A model generated the notes under the pieces. It was not told where the DNA came from. It did no database searches and worked only from the letters and a program-made list of their open reading frames with translations. Positions 46,767 to 57,829 of a stretch of DNA of 64,000 nucleotides are shown here, piece by piece. Location of the stretch: NCBI GenBank assembly GCA_039720395.1, contig CM077826.1, positions 19,407,053 to 19,471,052 on the forward strand, written 5' to 3'. A program made the position numbers and the translations under genes. The stretch's first letter is position 1. The number at the start of each line of letters is the position of its first letter. The stretch is from Liquidambar formosana. Lineage: Eukaryota; Streptophyta; Magnoliopsida; Saxifragales; Altingiaceae.

Positions 46767-48220
46767 TACTAAGTCTGTGTTTGGTTGAACAGAAAGTTCC
46801 AGAAAGAGGAAAGGAAAAGGCAAAAGATCAGAAGAAAAAAGTGCACGTCCTCTTCATTTTGTGTTTATCTCTCAGGCCTCTATCTGCCTTTTTTATTTCC
46901 TCTTTTTCTTTAAACTAGGTTGTTGGTTGATATGGAAAAACAGACAGTAAAAAACAAAAGGGGTACCCTGTATTCTGTAATGCTTGTGCAATGCCCTTGT
47001 TGTGTGTCTATACATAATTACATATGTATGACCATATAGCTCCCTGAATAGCCTAGTTGTCATGTTGCCTTAAATTTCTCTCCTCAATTATTTTCTTCTT
47101 GGTTGCTGAGGAAGTGGATGAAAAGAAAAGAAAAGATAATGTGAATTAAACTATGTGTGGGGTGAATGATAGTTGTGAAATTCCTAATCATCCAAAATGG
47201 AGGCGGAGTGCTTTTTGTCCCATACAATCCATTAGTACTCCAGATAAATTTTGGGCATCTAATTTTGGTGACCATTTTGCATTTAGTGTAGCGATAGCAC
47301 AGATGTTCTAATTTTGTGTAGGCATAGACTAACAAGAAGCGTCAAAGCTATTGAAAATAGAAATTATTTGATTGAGCCATTTCTTTTTCACTCCAGCCAT
47401 AGAACATTTTAAAGTTTATTTTTTTCCTATCTTCTCTAATGTTTGGGATCGAACCCGCAAATCAGTTTCTTCAACTCCTATATTGTCACTTCTCAAAACT
47501 TGTAAAACCTCATCAATGTCGTACCAAAAACTTCAAGGAAACTTAATTAACAACTCAACAATTGCCAGAGGAAACTTCTGCATTAGGCTCCATGAGATTT
47601 CAGGGCTGTTGATGCGTCATGAACAGCTATGACCGAGACCACTCTCAATGGCCGAAATGAGGGCATTGCCATTACTGAAAATGGACCTCTAGTTCACCAA
47701 GTCTAAGGAATTTCAAGCAAAAAACTTGCCTTCACACTCTTAGAATTGATCAGCCAGAACAAATTCGTGTCTTCAATGAAGCCCTGTATGAGGCGACAAT
47801 CCACACCCCGGATTAACAAACTGCCATGACAATCTTAACCCAAGTCACATCCTATAGAAGAGCTTTCTTTTTCCAAGATTTCATTTTTTTTCCATAGAAA
47901 CAAACAGAGCCTGCAAGAATATGTAAAAGAAGTAAAGAGGAAACTTACCTGGGGAGATATTACTACCAAATCATACTTGAAAATTGAAATTGTGAAAGCA
48001 GAGGGTCAATATTGATCCAATCAGGCCATACAACTAGCTACAATCAGCATCAAATAACCATTTAAGATTTTGAGATGCTATTCGAGCAGATACTAACGAT
48101 AACAACAATGAATTTCCTTTACCATTAGAATTTGCTTCCCAAACAACAATCTCTGAAACTAAAAGCAAATCCGAATGGTAGCAGTAAGCTCTCATTTCTC
48201 GCATACCAACTTCACAAAAA
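46767..48220. other. Convergent intergenic region, no gene seen
   Basis: The 3' flanks of the LC8 gene and of the minus-strand reductase gene meet here. The block 47380-47830 is less AT-rich and looks like it could be remnant coding sequence, but no frame stays open and I could not match it to a family. Confidence 0.45.
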
Positions 48221-49692
48221 TCAAAAGACTGGAGTTAACAGCGGCTTCTTCAGAAAGTGCGCCTCCACATTCCCAATCACAAGATCGGCCATTGCCTGGC
48301 AGGTTTCCACAGTGTCACTTCCCACATGAGGCAAGAGGACTACATTTTCAAGATTGCACAATTGTTCAGGTACTTCAGGTTCATTTTCAAACACATCAAG
48401 ACCAGCCCCAGCCAACCGGCCTTCAAGCAGTGCAGACACAAGCTCTGCTTCGTCGACAATTGGTCCTCGTCCAATGTTGATGAGAATGCCTTCCAGACCC
48501 AATGCATCGATGACTTCACGATTGACAATGTGCCGGGTTTCTTCAGTCAGCGCGCATGCAACAATGAGGATTCGACAGTTCGCAGCCAAGTCAACAATGC
48601 TTGAATAGTATTTGTAATTTATATCTGGCTTTTTTGATCTGGAGAAGTAACTGATGGGGCAGCCAAAAGCTTCAGCTCTTTTTGCAATTGCTGAACCGAT
48701 CCTGCCCAACCCAACAATGCCAACTGCTTTACCACTGAACTGAAGGAAGAAAAAAGGAGACTAGCTTCAGCTTCCCATTCAAAGTACTATTTCTGCTTTT
48801 GAAAGCGAAAAAAAAAAAGGCATTGATTTGAACTCTTAAAAGCAAAAGACTAATTCTCAAATGCTAACTAAACAGTACCTAATATGCACATAAGCTAACT
48901 CCTAATCACACTACTCTCTTATATTCTCTGTTAATTAAGCGACATGACAATCTCCCTAACCGGTAGGGTTGCTTATTAGACGCATACACTATCCCTCCTT
49001 GCACCCTTGTTGGCTTTGCATGATTGTGCGTGTTAAGATCAACCACTAGCTTAGCCATTCTATAATGATATAGGGAAAGTTCTTGAAACCCACCTTCAAC
49101 TGTCCAATATTTAAATCAAAAGGTGACATTAGCAACTCTTCTGTATTTAATATCAAACTCATTATTAATTTGTTAAATTTCATGAAAGTGACACTATCAA
49201 ATCTAAATCTATACTTTTCTTGCGTTTTCTCTAACTTCATATTTAATTTGTTCCAAGATAATTAATAAGTTCCTATATCTCATCATAGTGTACAGAATAA
49301 TTCCCAAGACACACAATGACAGCACAGAGATTGAAGTATGCATAATTGGCATGATCGGTAACTCAAACAACTATATTTTCTCTGCCTGTAATTCGTCAAG
49401 ATTTAGTAACTGTTTAGTCAGCCTTTTGGAAGAATTTTTTTGCCCTTAAAAAAGGATATTTCATAAAAAAATTTCCCCCCTTTTATTGGCAGGTAATAAT
49501 ATCTCATCAAAATTTACAACCTTACACCTGAAAGACAGAATGAATAACCCATAATAAGGCTTAAATATTTGCCGCCATAGGCAACACAAAAATTTTACAC
49601 TCCCTACTGCTACTGCTTCAAAACTAATTTATTTATTTATTTTTTTATAAAAGATTTCAATGCTGTCTTGTTAGCACTTTAAATCGAAATAA

Positions 49693-49733
<41 letters not shown>

Positions 49734-51703
49734 TTTTTTTTTTTTTTGGGGGGGGGGGGGGGGGTTTTGTTTAAGAAATCTACGTATATATATAATTAGT
49801 TTTTAAGAATTTTGAAAATATATACATATGAATCTTTTTTTTTTCCCAAGTCATCGAAGAGCCAAGCCCTACATAAACACCCACTTTTATGAGGGGATCA
49901 AGTTTCCGACCCTTAATTTCCTACTTGTAAGAGCGAGATAGATACCACGTACATACATTACAAAGTTAGTGGTCATATAAATTGAACCCTTATACTAATA
50001 ATGTATTTGGCTTGTGAAAGTTTTAATATCCTATATGATGTTGCGTAGTAATTAGAGCCATTTGTGACTGTACGTGATTTCACGCGCCCACGCATTATTG
50101 TTAGGAGGGCTTCGATTACCACACGACGTTGCTCGGGTGATCAAGCTCTCTCTCTCCCTATATATATTATCCTTTTATTATTAGGTGCACCATACTTGAT
50201 GCAACTTTGCATCTAAGTGTACCTCAAAAACTCTACCTTTGACTTGTATTTTGAGAAATCACCTATTGAATTAAATCTACTTCATATGTAGGTTATGCAT
50301 GCCAAGAATCAAGTTGATCCGAGATTAAGTGTGCGTTTGGTGTACCAATTGAGAGAACCCATGCCTTTTAGTAGCTAAAAGTCGGATATTTCAAGAGTGT
50401 TTGATGGGCCATTTAAAAGGCAAATGTCATTTCTTCTAAAAGACCAATTGGGAAAAGCTAACCTGCTTTTCAAAATGCTGATTGTGAAAAGGCAAAAAGC
50501 ATTTCCAAATTTATCTTTACTTTCCAACATTTTTAACACAAAATGACTTTCAAAATATATGTTCACTAAACATTAACTTTATTTTAAATGTCTTTTTGAA
50601 AATGCTTTTTTCAAAAAGATCTTTTTATTTCAAAACGGTACGGTGTGACTAATACACACTAAAAATTGCTTCATTCATAAATATCTATAAATGAGTGATT
50701 GTTATTCATTATGTAAATTTTAGGTCGAATATCAATCAATCTTAGATCAATTTACATTTTGCCATGGGTCACCTACTTGAGAAGAATGTCTAATCTAACG
50801 GTTGGTTTTACAAAATACAAGTCATAGGTAGAGTTTTAGAGGTGTAAATTGAATCAAGTGCACTTGTTAATAGCTTATATATATATAAAGATTAGGATAA
50901 AGGAACACAAGATTTGACACAAATTTTGATAAAGATTTTTATAACTGTATCTCTAACTTATATTTTGAGAAACTTACTATTGGATTAGATAATCTCTATG
51001 TTACATGACAAATATCAGGCCAGTGCAAGATTAAAGACTACTTCATCTATAAGGACCATCATGTACATGAGATTTTTGTAGATTAGAAATATAAGTTTTT
51101 GGATTAGATGACAACCAATCTCATATTAACTTGATTTTTGGTATGCATAATTTACATGAAAAGATTATCTAATTCAATAATTTTCTTGCATTGGGGTTTG
51201 CACGTGTGCATAGTCATTATCAATAGTTCAATGCCAATTCAAGGAGATAAAGGATTAGAAAGAAAAGGAGAAGAAGAGACCTTAGTACTCAATCCGAACT
51301 CGCCCTTCTTCCATGCCCCATTCCTCACAAACCGATCGCACTCGCAAATCCGCCTCATGGTGGCCAAAACCAATCCGATGGCGCAGTCGGCGACGTCGTC
51401 GGTAAGCACCTCGGGCGTGTTGGTAACCTGAATCCCTCTCTCCATACACTTGACCAAATCGATCTTATCCAGCCCCACGCTGTACGTCGACACGATCTCC
51501 AGGTTCGGCAAGGAATCGATCAACTCGGCGTCGGCTCCGCACGTGGTGTTGGCGACAACGGCGCGGATCGAATGCGAGTGTTGCTGGAGGAACTTGGTCC
51601 TCGAAGGAAAATCCCAGAGCCTGAAGAGGTCGAAGCGGCTGTCGAGTTCTTGTTCGAGGTAGGTGGACATCGGGTAGGTCATCAGGACGCCGGCGGTTTC
51701 CAT
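48221..51703 (-). CDS. HPR2-like: Hydroxy(phenyl)pyruvate reductase, copy A, 2 exons, 313 aa
   Basis: Exons 51703-51281 and 48739-48221 join in phase 0 around a 2.5-kb intron, giving 313 aa, the same length as Coleus hydroxyphenylpyruvate reductase (HPPR). This is a D-2-hydroxyacid dehydrogenase: substrate-binding N-terminal part ([33 protein letters not shown]), cofactor fold GLGRIG at 151-156 with SRSKK after the second strand, and catalytic Arg232 (INIGRGP), Glu261 (ENEPEVP) and His279 (LLPHVGS) all present. Members reduce hydroxypyruvate, glyoxylate or 4-hydroxyphenylpyruvate with NAD(P)H in the cytosol; which substrate applies here cannot be told. It lacks the peroxisomal targeting end of HPR1. 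Some usually conserved positions differ from copy B (CALTEE rather than CPLTPE, TCGADAE rather than SAGADAE), suggesting divergence. Confidence 0.95.
49696..49764. repeat. (CT)n, T-run and G-run compound tract in reductase A intron
   Basis: About 15 CT units, then a run of T, then 17 consecutive G (49748-49764). Such runs are error-prone in sequencing and the G-run could form a quadruplex. Confidence 0.9.
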
Positions 51704-51875
51704 TTGTGCGGTGTTTACAGTGAAAAATGGGAGGGAAGGAGAAGATCGATGACGATGAGAAAATGCAGTTTGGTGCGTGGGTGTTCAAATCCAATGGAGG
51801 ATTTGAGATAGGGGCGTTGGGGTGGCCGGGAGAGATGATGGGTTGAGAAATGGGTAAAAAGAGAGCTGTTGAACG

Positions 51876-51882
51876 TATATAA
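51876..51882 (-). promoter_or_regulatory. TATA box of reductase copy A
   Basis: The minus strand reads TTATATA about 175 bp upstream of the ATG at 51703, followed by a pyrimidine-rich leader. Confidence 0.55.
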
Positions 51883-52096
51883 GTGCTTGACCGTCGGCGG
51901 TGGAATCGCCGGAAAGTAAGAAGAATCGGAGATGTGTCCGCTCAACACACTGCCGATTGCATGCGTTCCGCCACGTTGCAATTCCTATTATTATTTCAAA
52001 TTTTTGTCGGGATAAATTGGACAAATTGTGGTTCCAACTTCAAACCTCTTAAACGGCAACCTTTTTTTATTTATTTATTTGTTTATTCATTTTTTA

Positions 52097-53261
52097 GGGC
52101 AAATTACATTTACATACCCTCAAGTATCTGACAATTATAAATGCATTCCCTCTTGTTTCTGAAATTACATTGCAGTCCCTATTTTACAAAGTAAACTACA
52201 AAGACACCCCTCCCTCTAACGTAGTCAATAACTTCATCCCATTTGAGTGATGTCATGCTTAATTTTTTTTTTAAAATACCAAAGTTACCCTTGGATACTC
52301 ACTGTTTGGACATTGAAACAACACAATCCCCCTTAATCCACCTTTATTGTCTTCCCAAACAAACCCAAAAGTCATTTGTCTTTTCCAACCTCAACCTGAA
52401 TGCAAAACACACCCATGAGAATTAAGCTACACTTTTACTAGAAAAAGAGCACCAGACCACCCATGAAACCAACTTAAAAAATTTGTCAGTCTGTGATCAC
52501 CAAACCAAGATATCCATAAACCCACTATTAACCCCCCATACTCCAGTAGCAAACACTCCCCAACTGTCCAAGAACAATTGCAACTAGAATTCCTTGCACA
52601 ACTATTTTTTTCCTGACAAAGAATTCCTTATACATGTTAGAGTAATGGGAAAACCCACTATAAATTGTTGTATATAAGTTTATGAAAGGGGAAATATAAT
52701 TAAAAAATGGAGCTCAAGACCATCCAATCACATGATACTTTGCCTGTTCATGTGTGCATTATCCATAGACAATTTCAAGGTCAAAGAATGAGATCAACTG
52801 GATGGGGATGAATGTGACCAGTTCAAAAGGTGGTGGTCTGTTCAAGAACATTTAGTACTCAAGATTTTACACTTCTCTGTATCCCCCAAACCCTCCTTTA
52901 CCTTCAGTTAACAAGACTTCCATGGTAGACTAGAATTTTGCGCTGTCGTCGCCACAATCTTCATCGAGAACGAGATTAGAGATGCCTTGAACTACAGCAA
53001 GCATGCTTGCCACAAGATCGTGATAGCCATAAACGTCATTTACGCGCTTGAGAGGATGGCAGAACTCTATACAGGTACTGTGGTAAGGGTTTGATAAAGG
53101 CGATGCTCGTGTTTGCACTCAAGGGTACTTATGTCATTCTAATTGATCCATTAAAGCTGTTAAGCCCATGACTCTGACAGGTGGTGTCAATGTAATTTCA
53201 GAATTAAGAGGGGATGTATATATAATTATTAGACATTAAAGGGAGTCTAAGTGTAATTTAC
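52097..53261. mobile_element. MITE-like element, about 1.17 kb, Mutator-like ends
   Basis: The left end GGGCAAATTACATTTACATA and the right end, reverse-complemented, (ATG)TAAATTACACTTAGACTCC are inverted relatives for some 80 bp, including AATTATAAATGCATTCCC against AATTATATATACATCCCC and TCTGAAATTACATTG. Flanks ATTTTTTAG and ATTTTTTAT are a near-match 9-bp duplication. The interior has no recognised gene; a 62-codon minus-strand frame ends at 52930. Confidence 0.65.
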
Positions 53262-53427
53262 ATTTTTTTATTATTATATATTAGTATCGTAATCTATAAC
53301 CATACCTACATGGATACGTGGAAATCTGCAAAATGAAAAATAAATTGTCAGAAAGAAATAATAACTTTACAGGGAAATATGCCAAAAGTTTGTTATGAGA
53401 AAATCATCAACCAAGTAATCATAACTA

Positions 53428-53706
53428 CTCCCTCCGTGTCGCCCAAAGGTAGATTATTTTTGTTATTTTTTTTTTAATCCTAAAATATTTGTCTATTTTA
53501 AAAAGTCAAATCATAAAATTTTTGAATTTTTCTATAATACCCTTTATTATTTTAATAATTATTTTCTACACAAAACCCAATACTAAAAAAGAAATGGTAT
53601 TTTTGGAAAGATGAAGGTTAATTAATGATAAGTCAAAGCAATGATGACTTTTCCCATAAACTCCGTGTTTTGTCAAACTTGACCTATCTTTGTGGGACGG
53701 AGGAAG
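53428..53706. mobile_element. Stowaway-like MITE, 279 bp
   Basis: Ends CTCCCTCCGTGTCGCCCAAA and, reverse-complemented, CTTCCTCCGTCCCACAAAG, flanked by TA on both sides (53426-53427 and 53707-53708). This end motif and TA target are characteristic of Tc1/mariner-derived Stowaway MITEs. Confidence 0.85.
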
Positions 53707-53736
53707 TATTTATTTTCTTAAGTCCATATTGAAGTT

Positions 53737-55006
53737 TGTTGGCCCAAATAATCAACCCTTGAGGGGGGTGAATTGAGTTGATGCAAAATAAATGAAACTT
53801 TAAAAACTTTTGCAAATATAGTAAATTAAATAATGACGCAAATAGCATAATTAATGAAAGCAAATAAATGAGAGAGAGTTAGAGAAATCAAACACAAGAT
53901 ATAACGAGGTTCGGCTCTCCTACCTACATCCTTGCTTCAAAAACTCCGCTTGAGGATTACAAATCTACTAACCAATCTCCTTCACGGGTGGAGATCAAAC
54001 CTTTCACCAATCTACTTGCGGGTGTAGATCAAACCTTTACAACAAACAAATTCCCTTTGCTCAACAAAGGTTATGCCTAACCCTCAATCTCTCACAAAGA
54101 TAGATATGAATTTAGTACAACAACAAATCCCTCTTGATAGGGTGAATGAAGAATTAAGTTCAATCTAATATGATATGAACAATGAAAGCTCAAGTATGTG
54201 AATCTAGGGCTTAATAATGGGTAGGAAGAGTATAATCTTTTTCCTTTTGTTAATCCATCATTCTAAAGTATTTGAAACACCATTTATATAATATTGGATG
54301 GTTTATGACCGTTTGGTAACAGCCCTTTCAAAAATAGAGCCGTTGGAGCATTTTTTGGAGCTTAAAAAATTAGTCATTATTATGTCAGAACGAGAATTTC
54401 AGACGTCTTAAATCTATTTTAGACGTCTTAAATCCATTTCAGATGTCTTAAATCATTTCAGACGTCTTATTCAGGTGTTTTAAATATCCAGAGAATAAGT
54501 ATAAGGATTTGTGGACAAGACTCAATTTCAAACGTCTTAAATCATTTCAGACGTCTTATTCAGGCGTCTTAAACTTTTCAGACATCTTATTCAGGCGTCT
54601 TAAATCCAAACATCAAGATATAAGCTATTTTCCAATTCTAAGTCCATAAATGATTTTCCAAGTAAAATTTAAGACTTCTTAGGGTTATGGTATATAAATT
54701 TTATAGTCATTGAGTTTTCATCATTCAACCATTTACATAAAATCCTAACTCTCACCTAAATACTCAATTCTTCAATATCTTCAAATCCTTCACTTGATGG
54801 GGTTCTTAAGAGTTGAATCTTCACTTTCTTGAGGTTCATTGCTTCTCTTGTTCTCTTTGACTTTTTTCTTATGATAATACATTTGATCATAGAAAAAACA
54901 TAGCTTATAATGATCAACTCAAATGATAAACATTAGTCCATAATCATCAATACTTTGTTATCATCAAATCATAATATATTCATGGAATGAAACCTTGAGG
55001 CTAACA
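53737..55006. mobile_element. Solo LTR of a retrotransposon, 1270 bp
   Basis: Starts TGTTGGCCC and ends GGCTAACA (TG...CA with a 6-bp inverted end TGTTGG/CTAACA, one mismatch). Flanking 5-mers AAGTT (53732-53736) and AAGCT (55007-55011) agree at 4 of 5. The flanking family C repeat resumes immediately beyond. The phrase CCTTGAGGGGGGTGAATTGA near 53757 is common in plant LTR retrotransposons. No protein-coding region is present, as expected for LTR-LTR recombination. Confidence 0.7.
54398..54610. repeat. ACGTCTTA minisatellite inside the solo LTR
   Basis: About ten copies of a 13-20 bp unit with core CAGACGTCTTAAATC occur in two clusters (54398-54485 and 54525-54605). Variants include CAGATGTCTTA, CAGGCGTCTTA and CAAACGTCTTA. 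The unit contains the palindrome GACGTC, an ACGT core of the kind bZIP factors bind. Confidence 0.85.
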
Positions 55007-55600
55007 AAGCTCAAACGGTAATGTTTTGCTGATCCTTTTTCACAAATACCAACCATCTCAACTGATATGGTAAACAATCAATGTGATTCTCCCTAATTTT
55101 TGCTGTGATTTTTTTTTTTCCCCCATGTTTTTTGATGCAAGTTATAGTTTTCCTATTTTATTGTAAATCAATGATTTTTGCCATTTTTGCTATGATTTTA
55201 TGCCATAGCTTCTCACACTAATATAGTAAACAATCAATGTGATTCCCTATTTTTGTTATGATTTTTTCCGTTTTCACTCTTATGTTTTTTTATGCAAATA
55301 CCAATTTCCCTATTATATTGTAAATCAACGGATTTTATTGTAAAATAGTTAAATAATATCACAATTATGTAACTATGATATTATGTAACTATTTGCTTCA
55401 TATGCAATGTAATGACTTAACAAACAAAAGAATATAAGATCCTGGTCTAAATGTGATACTAATCAAATTTGATAAACAATTACAGTCTTAAATAGTTATA
55501 TGCTTAAACAGTTACACGAACAGAAATAGACCAAGGGGGAAAATAGTTTCAGTCTCATGTGTAATTGATTCGTTTTTAAGAGGCCGTGCAATGTACAAAC

Positions 55601-57829
55601 TGTAAGGAACAAATTGTTTTTGTTATTAGTCTCAAGTGTCAGGCAACTTACGTTTTCTTGCCTGTCTTTTTTTTTTTTTTTTTTCTTTTTTTCAAAATGG
55701 AATCCTTGGAATAGGATTTTTCCAATTTCACTGCGATTGTTTCTCACTTATCATGGTCCTAATACCACTTCTCCTTTCTGTTTGGGAAAAGAAAAGAATG
55801 AATAAAAAAGGAAAAAAACACCTACAACGTGGAGGATGACATTAGAGCATTGATTTGTAATAATAGAGATGATAGTTATGGGAGAGGAATATGGAGCAAT
55901 TTTGGGCGGGATTTGCTCCGGCAATTTTGGGATGATCACGATACAGCCTGTAATTGGTTTTAAGTTGGACTTTTGCTAGCATAAGTTTCAAAATTAGGAC
56001 TTGTGTGGTCAATTGCCCCTAAAATAAAACAGTGACATGAAATTTCATGCGATTTAAACTCAAAATACTTTAAATGATTTAAAATTGAAACCAATAGTTG
56101 GTCACATACATCTTATAATGTATTTGGATGTAATAAACTATTAATATTTAAAAATCTATTACAAAAATTGAAAATTATGAAATTTGCATATCATGTTTTT
56201 TTTCTGTGTATTTATTATTATTATTTTTTTTTTGCCAGCATAAAGTAGTTATGTGCTATATTTAAAAAAAAGGAAGGTGTTATTATAATAGAATCGTTAT
56301 GGTAATGAAATACGGAAAGAATCTTCAGAGAAAAATAAGGAGATAAATAACCAAGAGGGAAACAGTTATAAACAAAGAAAGATTTTGTGATTATTTGATA
56401 GGGGCATTTTTGTCAAGCCATGTTTAGTTAGATTTAAGGCTGAAAGTGATTTTTAAAAGGGACTTAAAAATGCACTAGTCTTCCAACTTGGGCGACTTAG
56501 ACTTGAGCCCAATCCACACCCCCCCCCCCCCCCCCCCCCCCTCTCTCTTCTCTTTCTTTTTATTAAGACAATAGTTTTGAAACAGCTCAAAATAAAAATG
56601 AAAATAATAAATATGAAAGAGATGGAGTATTAATTTTTTGCTAGGTAAGGTATCTCTATTAATAATGAATTATAATGGGTTGGGCTTCTATGCTATGGCT
56701 GATAGCCTGATAATAAGCATTGAGGACCAAAAAAAAATATATATATTTTAAAAAGATAGTAAGCCATTGGCTCACGAGGCTGCAGATAGGCCTCATTTAG
56801 AAAGTTGGGGCAGGCTAAGGAGAGTAATTTTGTGAAGGGGTAGCTATTGCAAGCCTTAATTTCATTTGCAACTTTCACTTATTTTATTTTGTAAGCTTCT
56901 ATGAAAAATATAAAAAAATTTCTATAAAAACTGCATGTTTATGAGTGGAACTAATAGAATGGGTTTAGAACCCCAGGCTAGTTAGATGGTGGACCATGCC
57001 AATCCTTTTTGCTCAAAGATCCAAGGTACAAATGGGCATGGAGCACAAGACCATAGTGGGTTTGGGCTGGTGCAGCGTAACAAAGGTTGTAGATCCAATG
57101 GCAAGCTCAAATCTCAATAAGCTCCTAAATACTTTAAAACAACCAAACTATTAGGGCTTGACTAGAGATCAGCCTGACAAAAGGATTGTTTGAACTTGCT
57201 TATAAGATAAAAGAGCCAAGCTCAAACTTACTTTTGAGCTCATTCATTTGAGCTAAGCTTGAGCAACCTACTACTTGACTTAGATTCAACTTGGCACATT
57301 TACAATCCTAACCAACCCTGTTAACAGAACCTCAGAATAAAAGAGATTAACAGATTTTTTAATCACAACAATATTGTTCAAACTGAAGCAGTAATGCAAC
57401 ACCTCTTTGCCTGAGAATGTTATCTTTGCAGATAAGGATGAAGGGGATGGAAGCAATAGCTTTTCTTCTTAGTTATGAATTGCTTATGAAAAAAAGAAAA
57501 AGAAAAAAAAAGCAGTGTGCAACACAATTGTGAGGAGCCAGTTGATTTTTTGACATCTCCACTTATTTTCAATTCAGGAGGATTACAATGATTGGGTGGA
57601 TGAGATTAATCAATTCAAATATAATTCTAGATGCAACCAACACCAAGAACATGTTCAAGATGCATAGATATAACTCAAAATTTTAATGAGGATGGTAAGA
57701 GAGTTTTCGTTCATCCAAACAATAGCCAATTCTGAGAATAATCATATCTGATACTGAAAGCTGACATAAATGGCAGAAGCAAGATGAAGCCTCCAATCAA
57801 TCAGATATTCACATACCTTCATAGCACAA
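55601..57829. other. Intergenic downstream of reductase copy B, no gene seen
   Basis: Holds poly-T tracts (55667-55690), a run of 23 C (56519-56541), and at about 56833-56950 a truncated relative of the MITE at 68-472 (GGGGTAGCTATTGCAA). ORFs here are short and unremarkable. The last few hundred bases probably include the 3' UTR of copy B. Confidence 0.5.

Larger units (their letters stand above)
53380..55600. repeat. Unnamed dispersed repeat (family C), left copy, interrupted by two insertions
   Basis: Pieces 53380-53427 and 55012-55600 align with the reverse complement of about 62870-63590: for example TTATGAGAAAATCATCAA, then GGTAATGTTTTGCTGATCC, then CAATCAATGTGATTC and TTGTAAATCAA blocks. 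Within the copy a unit of about 150 bp is repeated twice in tandem. The Stowaway-like MITE and the solo LTR split this copy. No coding sequence was seen. Confidence 0.8.

Noticed and set aside
47380..47830. Possible decayed coding block between LC8 and reductase A
   Set aside because: I could not hold any frame open or recognise a protein family, so it is not called as a pseudogene.
48175..48608. Several plus-strand ORFs of 62-115 codons opposite the reductase exon 2
   Set aside because: They lie antisense to a well-supported exon whose frame explains the conservation; none has its own recognisable content.
54398..54610. Spaced direct repeats reminiscent of a CRISPR array
   Set aside because: Units are short and variable, spacers are not unique segments of constant length, and the locus is inside a plant LTR.
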